Of a stretch of DNA of 64,000 bases, positions 25,668-33,554 are shown one piece after another. The stretch spans positions 5,952,001 to 6,016,000 of the forward strand of contig NZ_CP109181.1 in assembly GCF_036248275.1 (NCBI RefSeq), in the 5' to 3' direction. This DNA comes from Streptomyces sp. NBC_01716 (GTDB lineage: Bacteria > Actinomycetota > Actinomycetes > Streptomycetales > Streptomycetaceae). The translations under genes were made by a program, and so were the position numbers. Every line of letters begins with the position of its first letter. Positions within the stretch are counted from its first letter, which is position 1. A model generated the notes under the pieces. The model was given only the letters and a program-made list of their open reading frames with translations, ran no database searches and was not told the DNA's origin.

Positions 25668-27392
25668 GTGAACGACCAGCAGCCGTACGACCCGTACGAC
25701 CCGTACGACCCGTATTACACCCAGCCGCAGATCGTGGGCTACGACGAGTACGGGCAACCGGTGTATCAGCAGCAACAGCAACAGCAGCAAGACGGGCAGC
25801 AACAGCAGCCTCAGGGACAGCAGTACGACCCGTACGCGCAGCAACAGCAGCAGTCGCAGCAGCAACAGGGGTACGGCTACGACCCGTACGGCCAACAGCA
25901 GGCTCAGGGGCAGCAGTACGACCCGTACGCACAACAGCAACAGGGTTACGGCTACGACACCGGGCAGCAGCCCGCGGCGGTCGACACGACGCAGTGGAAC
26001 ATCCCGCAGCAGCAGCAACAACCGCCGCCACAGCAGCAGTCGGCGCCGGTCGAGGAGCCCGCGCCGGCACCCGCACCCGCCGCCCCGGCCCCCGAGCCCG
26101 CCGTGCCGGGCCAGCGGCGGTCCGCGCCCGACGGTGACTACAGGACCGAGCAGTTCTCCTTCATAGAAGAGCCGGACTCCGACTCCGAAGACGTCATCGA
26201 CTGGCTCAAGTTCACCGAGAGCCGCTCCGAGCGCCGCGAGGAGGCCCGCCGCCGCGGCCGCAGCCGCGTCGTCGCCCTGGTCGTCGTGATGGCGCTGGTG
26301 GTCGTCGGCGGCGTCGGCTACCTCTGGTACGCGGGCAAGCTGCCCGGCTTCCCGGCCGACGAGAAGAAGCAGAACACCGCCACCGGCCCGCAGAAGCGCG
26401 ACGTGATCATGGTGAATCTGCACAACACGAAGGACAAGGCCACCTCCACGGCGCTGCTCGTCAACAACTCCACGACCAAGCAGGGCACCACCGTCCTGCT
26501 GCCCAACTCCACTCTCGTCGCGGACGGGGAGACCGGCGCCACCGGCACCCTCGCCAAGTCCGTCGCCGACAGCGGCTCCCAGAGCACCCGCGAGTCCGTC
26601 GACACCCTCCTCGGTACCAAGATCTCCGGCACCTGGCGGCTGGACACCCCCTATCTGGAGAATCTCGTCGAGCTGGTCGGCAACATCGACATCACCACGA
26701 ACGTCGAGGTCCCGGCCGCCAAGAAGGGCGAGGACCCGCTGGTCACCAAGGGCGAGGAACAGACGCTGAACGGGCAGGCGGCCGTCGCGTACGCCACCTT
26801 CCTGGGACCGGACGAGCCCGAGGTGAAACAGCTGGAGCGGTTCGGCGCGGTCATGCAGGGCGTCCTGCGGAAGATCTCGGACGACCCGAAGGGCGCGACG
26901 ATCACCGTCGAGACACTGGCGCAGATCCTCGAACCCCCGATGACCGAGCAGGACCTGGGCGCGGCGCTCGCGAGTCTCGCGGGCCACGCCAAGGTCGGCG
27001 ACTACAAGACGACGGTCCTGCCGGTGGGCGGGGACGGCTCCCTCGGTACGGAGGCGACCGACACCGTCGTCAAGGACGTCCTCGGCGGCACCGTCAGCGC
27101 TCCCGAGGAAGGCGCGGCTCTGCGGGTCGGTGTGAAGAACGCCACGGGCGACAAGGCGGACACGGACGCCGCCCGGGTCTCGATCATCAACGGCGGCTAC
27201 ACCTTCGTCGACGGCGGTACGGTCGATCCGGCCCAGGCGTCGCAGGTCACCTACGGTGACGCGAAGAACAAGGCGCAGGCGGAAGAGGTCGCCAAGACGC
27301 TCGGTCTGCCGGTGAGCGCGGTCAAGAAGGACAAGGCCCCGCCGAACGCGGATGTCCTGGTCACTCTCGGCGGAAACTACGAAAGCAGCTGA
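25668..27392 (+). CDS. LCP/LytR-type wall glycopolymer protein with LytR_C domain
   Basis: A 574-residue protein. Residues 1-110 are low-complexity Gln/Tyr/Pro/Asp (YDPY repeats and polyQ), followed by an acidic/basic cytoplasmic stretch. A transmembrane helix (VVALVVVMALVVVGGVGYLW) lies near 205-225, then an LCP fold (about 240-440) and a LytR_C domain (about 480-574: LRVGVKNATG ... ADVLVTLGG). LCP proteins ligate wall glycopolymers to peptidoglycan. The usual R-S-D and Y-x-R-x-R residues are replaced here (TSTALLV, YATFLGPDEPE). GTG 25668, 19 bases after nadD. I recall SCO2578 at this place in S. coelicolor as an LCP protein tied to spore glycopolymer. Confidence 0.85.
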   Translation: MNDQQPYDPYDPYDPYYTQPQIVGYDEYGQPVYQQQQQQQQDGQQQQPQGQQYDPYAQQQQQSQQQQGYGYDPYGQQQAQGQQYDPYAQQQQGYGYDTGQQPAAVDTTQWNIPQQQQQPPPQQQSAPVEEPAPAPAPAAPAPEPAVPGQRRSAPDGDYRTEQFSFIEEPDSDSEDVIDWLKFTESRSERREEARRRGRSRVVALVVVMALVVVGGVGYLWYAGKLPGFPADEKKQNTATGPQKRDVIMVNLHNTKDKATSTALLVNNSTTKQGTTVLLPNSTLVADGETGATGTLAKSVADSGSQSTRESVDTLLGTKISGTWRLDTPYLENLVELVGNIDITTNVEVPAAKKGEDPLVTKGEEQTLNGQAAVAYATFLGPDEPEVKQLERFGAVMQGVLRKISDDPKGATITVETLAQILEPPMTEQDLGAALASLAGHAKVGDYKTTVLPVGGDGSLGTEATDTVVKDVLGGTVSAPEEGAALRVGVKNATGDKADTDAARVSIINGGYTFVDGGTVDPAQASQVTYGDAKNKAQAEEVAKTLGLPVSAVKKDKAPPNADVLVTLGGNYESS

Positions 27393-27467
27393 TCAAAAAG
27401 CTGCGTCGGCTTGTCGGCGGTCCGTGAGACCCTGGGGGTCTCCAGACCGCCGACGAAAGCATCGCCT

Positions 27468-27899
27468 GTGACCGCCACGGACCGCTCCACCGAGCTCATC
27501 AACGCCGCCGCCCAGGCGGCGGCAGACCGGCTCGCGCACGACATCATCGCGTACGACGTCAGTGACGTGCTGTCGATCACCGACGCGTTCCTGCTCGCAT
27601 CCGCGCCCAACGACCGCCAGGTCAAGTCGATCGTGGACGAGATCGAGGAGCGGCTGTCCAAGGAACTCGGCGCCAAGCCGGTGCGCCGTGAGGGCGACCG
27701 CGACGCCCGCTGGATCCTCCTGGACTACGTCGACATCGTGGTCCACGTCCAGCACAGCGAGGAGCGGGTCTTCTACGCGCTCGAACGCCTCTGGAAGGAC
27801 TGCCCGGAGCTGCCGCTTCCGGAGGACGCCGTCAAGACCCGTGGCAAGGGCGCCGAGCACGCGGACGCGAACGGCTCCATGGAAGGTGAGCTGAGCTGA
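27468..27899 (+). CDS. rsfS: ribosome silencing factor RsfS
   Basis: A 143-residue RsfS/DUF143 protein, which binds L14 on the 50S subunit and blocks joining with the 30S in slow growth. The core has DIIAYDVSDVLSITDAFLLA, NDRQVKSIVDEIEE, REGDRDARWILLDYVDIVVH and FYALERLWKD. The end (TRGKGAEHADANGS) is a charged tail. GTG 27468. The stop overlaps the next gene's CTG start by one codon. Confidence 0.94.
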   Translation: MTATDRSTELINAAAQAAADRLAHDIIAYDVSDVLSITDAFLLASAPNDRQVKSIVDEIEERLSKELGAKPVRREGDRDARWILLDYVDIVVHVQHSEERVFYALERLWKDCPELPLPEDAVKTRGKGAEHADANGSMEGELS

Positions 27900-28549
27900 A
27901 CGGCGGCAGAGGCGGCAGAGGCCGCCGCGTCATCCTGTGGAGGCACGGCCAGACGGCCTGGAATCTGGAGCGCCGCTTCCAGGGCACCACGGACATCGAG
28001 CTGACGGAGACCGGCACCGCGCAGGCGCGCCGCTCCGCCCGGCTGCTGGCGTCGCTGCGGCCGGACGCGATCGTCGCCTCCGACCTCCAGCGCGTCGTGG
28101 CCACGGCCGGCGAGCTGGCCTTGCTGACCGGGCTCACCGTCAGCTACGACTCCGCGCTCCGCGAGACCTACGCGGGCGCCTGGCAGGGCCTGACCCACGA
28201 GGAGATCGTGGAGCGGTTCGGCGAGCAGTATCTGGCGTGGAAGCGCGGCGAGCCCGTACGGCGCGGGGGCGGCGAGCTGGAGACCGAGGTCGCCGACCGT
28301 GCCGCGCCCGTCGTGCTCCACCACGCGGACAAGCTCCCCGACAACGGCACGCTCGTCGTGGTCAGCCACGGCGGCACGATCCGCACCACGATCGGCCGGC
28401 TGCTCGGTCTGGAGGCGCACCACTGGGAAGGTCTCGGCGGGCTCTCCAACTGCTGCTGGTCCATCCTCGGCGAGGGCGTGCGGGGCTGGCGTCTTCAGGA
28501 GCACAACGCGGGGACGCTCCCCGAGCCGGTGCTCGGCGACGACGACTGA
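27896..28549 (+). CDS. histidine phosphatase (phosphoglycerate-mutase-like), CTG start
   Basis: A 217-residue phosphatase of the histidine phosphatase superfamily. The catalytic motif is VILWRHGQTAWN (RHG); the second Arg lies in ASDLQRVVATA and the second His in VVVSHGGTIRTT. The frame is closed upstream by TGA at 27887. Only CTG 27896 can start the protein before the RHG motif, since the next ATG or GTG (about 28094-28097) would remove the active site. GGAAGGTGAG just upstream serves as ribosome-binding site. The CTG overlaps the rsfS stop, so the two genes are coupled. Substrate unknown. Confidence 0.85.
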   Translation: MNGGRGGRGRRVILWRHGQTAWNLERRFQGTTDIELTETGTAQARRSARLLASLRPDAIVASDLQRVVATAGELALLTGLTVSYDSALRETYAGAWQGLTHEEIVERFGEQYLAWKRGEPVRRGGGELETEVADRAAPVVLHHADKLPDNGTLVVVSHGGTIRTTIGRLLGLEAHHWEGLGGLSNCCWSILGEGVRGWRLQEHNAGTLPEPVLGDDD

Positions 28550-28621
28550 CTTGATTTCACTTTCCGGCAGGCCGCAGGCTAAAGTTCTTCTTGTTCAGAG
28601 CGCGGAGCGCGAAGAACGCGA

Positions 28622-28694
28622 GGGGCTATAGCTCAGTTGGTAGAGCGCCTGCATGGCATGCAGGAGGTCAGGAGTTCAATTCTCCTTAGCTCCA
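28622..28694 (+). tRNA. tRNA-Ala (anticodon GGC)
   Basis: A 73-nt cloverleaf: acceptor GGGGCTA with TAGCTCC, D-arm GCTC/GAGC, anticodon arm CCTGC-ATGGCAT-GCAGG giving GGC, and T-arm AGGAG-TTCAATT-CTCCT. CCA is not encoded. Identical to the copy at 30825. A TAAAGT (28580-28585) lies about 36 bases upstream as a possible -10. Confidence 0.97.
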
Positions 28695-28702
28695 CACCCC
28701 GG

Positions 28703-28729
28703 ATCCCGTCCTCCTTACGAGGGCGGGAT
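28703..28729 (+). terminator. terminator after tRNA-Ala
   Basis: An 11-bp stem (28703-28713 with 28719-28729, one G-U pair) followed by TTCTCGTT, starting 8 bases past the tRNA. Confidence 0.85.
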
Positions 28730-28838
28730 TTCTCGTTCCGTAAAGCCTCTGTGTGATCATGCTGCCCTCCTTGCGCTGCCATGACAGAATCGGACCGCCG
28801 GAGGGGGACGACGGCACGGATGGGGAGGAGAGAGCGCG

Positions 28839-29003
28839 ATGCCCGTCAGCAGCATCGACCAGGTCGGTGTTCTGCTCGGGGCGACGGAGCGGGCTCCCGG
28901 CCTGAGCTGCCTGTCGTGCGGTTCGTTCCATGTGGCCCAAGTACTCGGCGACAACGGCGGAGTTTCCTACGTGTGCACGGCCTGCGGCCACAGCTGGAGC
29001 TGA
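28839..29003 (+). CDS. 54-residue zinc-ribbon protein
   Basis: Starts at ATG 28839 after GGGGAGGAGAG. It reads MPVSSIDQVGVLLGATERAP, then CLSCGSFHVAQVL and YVCTACGHSWS: two CxxC knuckles about 20 residues apart, the pattern of a small rubredoxin-type or TFIIS-like zinc ribbon. It ends 3 bases before the next zinc-ribbon gene, so the pair form one transcript. Partner and function unknown. Confidence 0.78.
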   Translation: MPVSSIDQVGVLLGATERAPGLSCLSCGSFHVAQVLGDNGGVSYVCTACGHSWS

Positions 29004-29006
29004 GTG

Positions 29007-29240
29007 ATGGGTGCGCACAGGAGAAAATGCGACTGGTGCGGCAGCGGCACCCCCATCGTCCGGGACATGGACCCGCTCAACGCCTCGTTCCAGTACTGGT
29101 GCGAGGAGTGCGCCCGCGCGCTCATCATAAAAGGCGACCCCATCGAGACGTACCGGGAGCTGGAGGGCGAGCCCATCTACGGCCGGCTCCTCGACGAGCA
29201 CTGCACGCTCAAGCGCTTCTACTCCTTCGCCACCGCCTAG
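29007..29240 (+). CDS. 77-residue zinc-ribbon protein
   Basis: Reads MGAHRRKCDWCGSGTPIVRD, then SFQYWCEECARALI, a CxxC...CxxC zinc ribbon in the first 40 residues, followed by a Glu/Leu-rich helix and LKRFYSFATA. GTG 29004, directly before ATG 29007, is an equal alternative start. It lies 3 bases after the other small zinc protein. The stop TAG (29238-29240) is 11 bases from the left end of the MITE at 29252. Confidence 0.78.
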   Translation: MGAHRRKCDWCGSGTPIVRDMDPLNASFQYWCEECARALIIKGDPIETYRELEGEPIYGRLLDEHCTLKRFYSFATA

Positions 29241-29251
29241 GTAGTAGGTCC

Positions 29252-29415
29252 TAGGGTCTGTCGTTTGGATCTTGCCGGGCTCGCGGTCCCTGGCACGCAC
29301 GCTCGCCGCGTTGTCGTCAGTCGCCGACGCTCCGCGTCGGCTCCCTCCTCCGCCTTGCGATCGCACGCACCAGACCCCGCTCCCTGATCCGGCCTGACCC
29401 AAACGACAGGCCCTA
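29252..29415. mobile_element. MITE with TA target duplication
   Basis: About 160 bp with imperfect terminal inverted repeats: left GGGTCTGTCGTTTGGATC (29254-29271) and right the complement of GGGCCTGTCGTTTGGGTC (29396-29413). TA dinucleotides flank both ends (29252-29253 and 29414-29415), as for Tc1/mariner/IS630-type movement. An internal hairpin lies at 29323-29341. There is no transposase gene. I recognise the end sequence as a repeat that occurs many times in Streptomyces genomes. Confidence 0.85.
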
Positions 29416-30705
29416 GCCGGCCGGCTCCTTCGTCCGTGTCCGTCTCTTCGGCCGCGTCGGCTGCTTGGCCACCGTCACTTCCCTCGCCGACGGGTGGGCC
29501 ACCGGTGGCCGCTCCTCCCGGACGGCGACCGACAGATACACCAGCAGCCCCAGCGCCATCGTCGGATAGAGCGCCGTGAGCGTCATCTGCGTCCGGTTCT
29601 GGTCGAGTTCGAGCCTTTCGACGGCGCCGTGCGGCACCCGCCACAGCGCGTACGAGTAGAAGCCCATCCCCGTCGCCGCCGCCCACTCCGCCCTCCCGTG
29701 CGCCACCAGGAGAAACACCATCGGCATGCACCAGACCCAGTGGTGCGACCAGGAGATCGGGCTGATCAGCAGTGCGGTGGCCGCGCAGGCGACGGTGGCC
29801 TCCGCCGTCCTTCCGCGCCGGGCGGCGGTCACCGACACCGCCAGCCCCACCACGGCGACGACGGCGGCCACCGGGAGCCACCACAGGGCCGGATCGATCG
29901 TGTGCAGCACCCGCGCGAAGACTCCGCGCAGCGACTGGTTCGCGGCGGCCTCCACACGCCCCACCCGGTCCGCCCGGAAGACGATGTCGGTCCAGAAGCG
30001 GCGGGAGTCGTACGGCAGGATCACGGCCGACGCGAGGGTGGCGGTGAGGAACGCCCCGACCGCCACCGCGGTCTTCCGCAGCCAGGGGTTCCAGCCCGCC
30101 TCGCGGAACCGCAGCAGGCCGGTGATCAGCAGCATCACGGCGAAGAGCGCGGGGGTCAGCTTGACCGCCGTGGCGAGACCGATGCCGACGCCCGCCCAGC
30201 GGTGGCCGTCACGGCGAGTGAGGTCCCACAGGACCGCGATGCCGATCAGCAGATTGATCTGCCCGTAACGCAGGGTCGTCCACACCGGCTCGCACCAGAC
30301 GGCCGCCGCCGCCACCCACAGCAGGGCGCCGGGCCGCACCGCCTTCCGGAACGTCAGCCGCAGCGACAGATGGACGAAAACGATGAGGAGCAGGAGATTG
30401 CCCGCCGTGGCGAGCGTGCGCATCTCCGGGACGCCCAGCAGCGTCAGCGGTGTGAACAGCAGTGCCGCGAACGGCGGATACGTCGTCGGGAGACCCGCCC
30501 GGGTCGCGCGCATCGCGTAGAGGTCGAGTCCGTCGAGCACCGTACGGCCCTCGGCCCGGTAGACCATCACGTCGATCATCGAGACCGCGGCGGCGCGCTG
30601 CGCGATCCAGAACCCCGTGAACGACAACAGGCAGACCGCGGCGCCGACGAGGACGGAACGACGGTCGGCGGTGACCCGCGAGAATACGGAAGTGAGTACG
30701 GTCAC
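29413..30705 (-). CDS. GT87-family polyprenol-phosphate mannosyltransferase-like protein
   Basis: A 430-residue multi-pass protein (about ten helices). MIDVMVYRAEGRTVLDGLDL with the Asp after helix 1, LPTTYPPFAALLFTPL, LRYGQINLLIGIAVLWDL, KLTPALFAVMLLITGLLRF and ISWSHHWVWCMPMVF are features of the actinobacterial GT87/DUF2029 lipid-linked mannosyltransferases. GTG 30705 is one possible start. A longer reading starts at 30822, three bases from the tRNA, and seems less likely. The stop TAG (29413-29415) is made partly by the MITE end. Confidence 0.8.
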   Translation of the reverse strand: MTVLTSVFSRVTADRRSVLVGAAVCLLSFTGFWIAQRAAAVSMIDVMVYRAEGRTVLDGLDLYAMRATRAGLPTTYPPFAALLFTPLTLLGVPEMRTLATAGNLLLLIVFVHLSLRLTFRKAVRPGALLWVAAAAVWCEPVWTTLRYGQINLLIGIAVLWDLTRRDGHRWAGVGIGLATAVKLTPALFAVMLLITGLLRFREAGWNPWLRKTAVAVGAFLTATLASAVILPYDSRRFWTDIVFRADRVGRVEAAANQSLRGVFARVLHTIDPALWWLPVAAVVAVVGLAVSVTAARRGRTAEATVACAATALLISPISWSHHWVWCMPMVFLLVAHGRAEWAAATGMGFYSYALWRVPHGAVERLELDQNRTQMTLTALYPTMALGLLVYLSVAVREERPPVAHPSAREVTVAKQPTRPKRRTRTKEPAG

Positions 30706-30749
30706 GAAGGGTGACAGTAGCAGCCCTATCGGTACAAATCGGAAACGAT

Positions 30750-30778
30750 TTGGCGGGAGGGCCGAGGGACCGTGTAAT
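30750..30778 (+). promoter_or_regulatory. promoter for the second tRNA-Ala
   Basis: TTGGCG (30750-30755) and TGTAAT (30773-30778), spacer 17 bases, about 46 bases before the tRNA. It overlaps the divergent GT87 promoter region. Confidence 0.55.
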
Positions 30779-30824
30779 GTTGGCACCGCCGCTGAGGGGA
30801 TGCCCGAAGTGCGGTACATCACAA

Positions 30825-30897
30825 GGGGCTATAGCTCAGTTGGTAGAGCGCCTGCATGGCATGCAGGAGGTCAGGAGTTCAATTCTCCTTAGCTCCA
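30825..30897 (+). tRNA. tRNA-Ala (anticodon GGC), second identical copy
   Basis: Identical in all 73 bases to the copy at 28622, with the same anticodon loop ATGGCAT. CCA is not encoded. A hairpin follows at 30911. Confidence 0.97.
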
Positions 30898-30910
30898 CAT
30901 CTCAGAAGTT

Positions 30911-30937
30911 CCCGTCCGGACACGTCGTCCGGGCGGG
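30911..30937 (+). terminator. terminator after the second tRNA-Ala
   Basis: CCCGTCCGGAC (30911-30921) pairs with GTCCGGGCGGG (30927-30937, one G-U), with TTCTTCTCGTT as tail. Confidence 0.85.
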
Positions 30938-30972
30938 TTCTTCTCGTTGACAGCCCCTCGCGGAGGAACGCC

Positions 30973-31872
30973 GTGTCCAACTCGCCCACCGCGCCCGACC
31001 TTTGGCACCGGCTGCTCGGTGTACTGAGGTGCCCGCTGTGCGGCGGAGCGCTCACACCCCCGCACGGCGTCCCGGCACCGTTCAAGACCCTCCGGCTCGT
31101 CAGGTCCCTCGGATGCGCCGAAGGCCATTCGTTCGACGTCGCCCGCCAGGGCTATCTCAGTCTGCTGACCGGCGGCGCGAACGCCGCGAACGCCGACAGC
31201 GCGGACATGGTGACGGCCCGGACGCTCTTCCTGAAGACCGGCCACTACGAGCCGCTCGCACGCGCGCTGGCCGGGACCGTCGAGGAGCTGTGCCCGCCGG
31301 ACGGCACCGTCATCGACGCCGGGGCCGGCACCGGCTATTACCTCGCCACGGTCCTCGACGCGCTGCCCGAAGCCGTGGGACTGGGCCTCGACGTCTCCAA
31401 GTTCGCGCTGCGCCGGGCCGCCGGGGCGCACCCGAGGGCCGGTGCGGCGACCTGGGACATCTGGAAGCCGCTGCCGGTCGCCGACGGCGCGGCCGACGTC
31501 GTGATCAACGTCTTCGCGCCCCGCAACGGCCCGGAGTTCCGGCGCGTACTGCGCCCGGACGGCGCCCTCGTCGTCGTCACCCCCACCGCGCGCCACCTCG
31601 GCGAACTCCCCGCGAGCCTCGGCATGTTGTCGGTCGACGCCGCCAAGGAGGACCGGCTGCACCGCACACTGTCCGGTCACTTCCGGCAGGAGCGTACGGA
31701 CGTGGTGGAGCGGGAGGTCACCATGACCGGCCAGGACGTGCTGAACCTGATCCTGATGGGGCCGAGCGCCCACCACCTCAGCCCCGAAGACGTGCACCGG
31801 AGCGTCGCCTCGCTGGACACTCCGCTCGCGGTGACCGTCTCCTTCCTGGTCTCCGCCTACCGGCCGCACTGA
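30973..31872 (+). CDS. 23S rRNA (guanine-N1) methyltransferase, RlmA/TlrB type
   Basis: A 299-residue SAM-dependent methyltransferase. The N-terminal zinc finger (LRCPLCGGAL ... LGCAEGHSFDVARQGYLSLL) is the hallmark of RlmA enzymes, which methylate G745 or G748 of 23S rRNA. VIDAGAGTGYYLATVLDALP is the SAM site, followed by GLGLDVSKFALRRAA. The ending VTVSFLVSAYRPH is typical. GTG 30973 has GGAGG six bases upstream. TlrB of this family gives tylosin resistance, but the neighbourhood holds no antibiotic cluster, so a housekeeping role is favoured. Confidence 0.9.
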   Translation: MSNSPTAPDLWHRLLGVLRCPLCGGALTPPHGVPAPFKTLRLVRSLGCAEGHSFDVARQGYLSLLTGGANAANADSADMVTARTLFLKTGHYEPLARALAGTVEELCPPDGTVIDAGAGTGYYLATVLDALPEAVGLGLDVSKFALRRAAGAHPRAGAATWDIWKPLPVADGAADVVINVFAPRNGPEFRRVLRPDGALVVVTPTARHLGELPASLGMLSVDAAKEDRLHRTLSGHFRQERTDVVEREVTMTGQDVLNLILMGPSAHHLSPEDVHRSVASLDTPLAVTVSFLVSAYRPH

Positions 31873-31958
31873 CGCCGGGACGGACGGCCTGCGGTGGCGC
31901 GGGGCCCGGCCTCCTCAACAGAGGACGTGCCGGGGCCGGCCTCCTTACAGAGGGCGCG

Positions 31959-33554
31959 TCAACGCCCGCTGCCCAGAGCCTTCCTGCCGCCCCCGGGCGG
32001 CAGGGCCGCCGGGCCTCCCTGCCGCGCGGGCCGCTGCGGCGCCGGCTGCTCGATACGGAGCGCGAGCGCCGGGCAGCGCCGTACGGCACGCTGGGCGCCG
32101 CCCCGCAGATGCATCGGTACGGGGGCGTCGGCGAGCGCGGGAAAGCCGTCGGGGCCGAGCCGGATCAGCTGGGGCACGATGTCGGCGCAGAGGCCGTGCC
32201 CCTGGCAGAGCGTCCAGTCCACGGCCAGCTTCTCGCCGCTCGGGATGGACTCCTCGGCCGTCTCGTAACCGGGGCCCGGCAGCGGCAGCACGCCGGTGGT
32301 GTCGCGCCCGCAGCCGCCGTCCAGGACATGAGCGGCCAGGTCGTCGGTGAAGGCCGAGAGGGTGGACATGAAGAACCGCGCGGACCCGTCGGGGTGCTTG
32401 CACGCTCCCCGCCCCCGTACCGCCTGGGTCACCTCGCGCAGCGCCTCCAGGGCGGCGGGACCGCCCCCGTTCAGTACGTCGCTCAGGCCGCCCGCCGCGG
32501 CTGGCAGACCGAGCTTGCAGGGGCCGCACTGACCGGCCGTCTCGGCGGCCAGCCAGTTGGCCACCCGCAGCGCCTCACCCAGCGGGCAGGTCTCCGGGCC
32601 GATCGGCAGGATCGCGCCCGCGCCCAGCGAACCGCCCACCGCCGAGAGTGACTCGCGCGAGACGACGGCGTCGTGCGCGGCCACGGAGTCGATCCAGTTG
32701 CCGTGGTACCCGCCGGTCAGCACGCCCTGGGGCAGCGGAGGCGCGCCGGCGAGCTGGAGGACGTACCGCAGCGGCACTCCCGTCGGCACCTCCACGACCA
32801 TCGGGCGCGCGACGGCGCCGGAGACGGTGAGCATGACGGTGCCCGGCTCCGCGTCGAGCCCGGTGTGCCCGTAGCGGCGCGCGCCGATCCTGGCGCCGAT
32901 GGCCAGCTGCGCGTACGTCTCCGCGTTGGACAGCAGCGTCGGGGCGCCCCCGACACCCGACTCGGCGGCCCGCTCACGGCGGCCGGGGGGCAGAGCGGGC
33001 CCGCCGTTCACCGCGCGGATGACGGACGAGGCCTCGCCGGAGACCATGCGCTCGGGCGTACGGACCACCCGCGCCCGCAGCTGCTGCCCGCGCCGGTCGG
33101 ACAGGCCGCGCTCGGCGAGCGCGGCCCGCATCGATATCTCGGTGGAGTTGCGGGTGACGGCGACGACCAGCGTGCGCGCGCCGAGCGCCTCGGCCGCCAA
33201 CAGGGCGCCGTCCAGGATGAGATGGGGTGCGCGGTTGAGCAGCACCGTGTCCTTGCGGCAGGCAGGCTCGCCCTCGCTGCCGTTGATGACGACGACGGGG
33301 CGCACCCCGCGCCGGATCGACGCCTTGGCGACGGCGCGCAGCTTCTTGCCGAAGGGGAATCCGGCGCCACCGCGTCCGCGCAGACTGATGTTCTCGGCGA
33401 GCTGTGCGAGCAGTTCCCCTGTCAACGGCTCCAGCGGCCCGTGCACCTTGAGGTGCATGGCGAGGTCGAGACGCTCGACGAGGTCGAATCCCTGTGTCAG
33501 CTGGGGAAGGCCGACGACACGGACTTCGGGGACATCGGGGAGAGGGGCGTTCAC
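31959..33554 (-). CDS. NuoF-like flavoprotein fused to a ferredoxin
   Basis: A 531-residue protein with a complex I 51-kDa-like core: ISLRGRGGAGFPFGKK (FMN, about 57-72), NGSEGEPACRKD (NADH site), and an SLBB segment near 240-290. At the place of the NuoF iron-sulfur motif, ETAGQCGPCKLG has Ala where the first Cys usually is. The distal Cys is in RGACKHPDG. The C-terminal part (about 440-515) is a 3Fe-4S-type ferredoxin: CQGHGLCADIVPQ ... RRCPALALRI. GTG 33554, overlapping the upstream stop by GTGA. The protein probably moves electrons between NAD(P)H and the haem partner encoded upstream. Confidence 0.85.
   Translation of the reverse strand: MNAPLPDVPEVRVVGLPQLTQGFDLVERLDLAMHLKVHGPLEPLTGELLAQLAENISLRGRGGAGFPFGKKLRAVAKASIRRGVRPVVVINGSEGEPACRKDTVLLNRAPHLILDGALLAAEALGARTLVVAVTRNSTEISMRAALAERGLSDRRGQQLRARVVRTPERMVSGEASSVIRAVNGGPALPPGRRERAAESGVGGAPTLLSNAETYAQLAIGARIGARRYGHTGLDAEPGTVMLTVSGAVARPMVVEVPTGVPLRYVLQLAGAPPLPQGVLTGGYHGNWIDSVAAHDAVVSRESLSAVGGSLGAGAILPIGPETCPLGEALRVANWLAAETAGQCGPCKLGLPAAAGGLSDVLNGGGPAALEALREVTQAVRGRGACKHPDGSARFFMSTLSAFTDDLAAHVLDGGCGRDTTGVLPLPGPGYETAEESIPSGEKLAVDWTLCQGHGLCADIVPQLIRLGPDGFPALADAPVPMHLRGGAQRAVRRCPALALRIEQPAPQRPARQGGPAALPPGGGRKALGSGR

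Noticed and set aside
25684..25990. CRISPR-like or other structured repeats in the LCP gene
   Set aside because: The repeats are codon repeats of YDPY and polyQ inside one reading frame, not spaced direct repeats.
30706..30822. A longer N terminus for the GT87 protein, up to 30822
   Set aside because: It would run through the tRNA promoter and end three bases from the tRNA; the helices begin after 30705.
30973..31872. A macrolide resistance gene (tlrB) within a biosynthetic cluster
   Set aside because: The methyltransferase family is right but the neighbours are housekeeping genes, so a chromosomal RlmA role is more likely.
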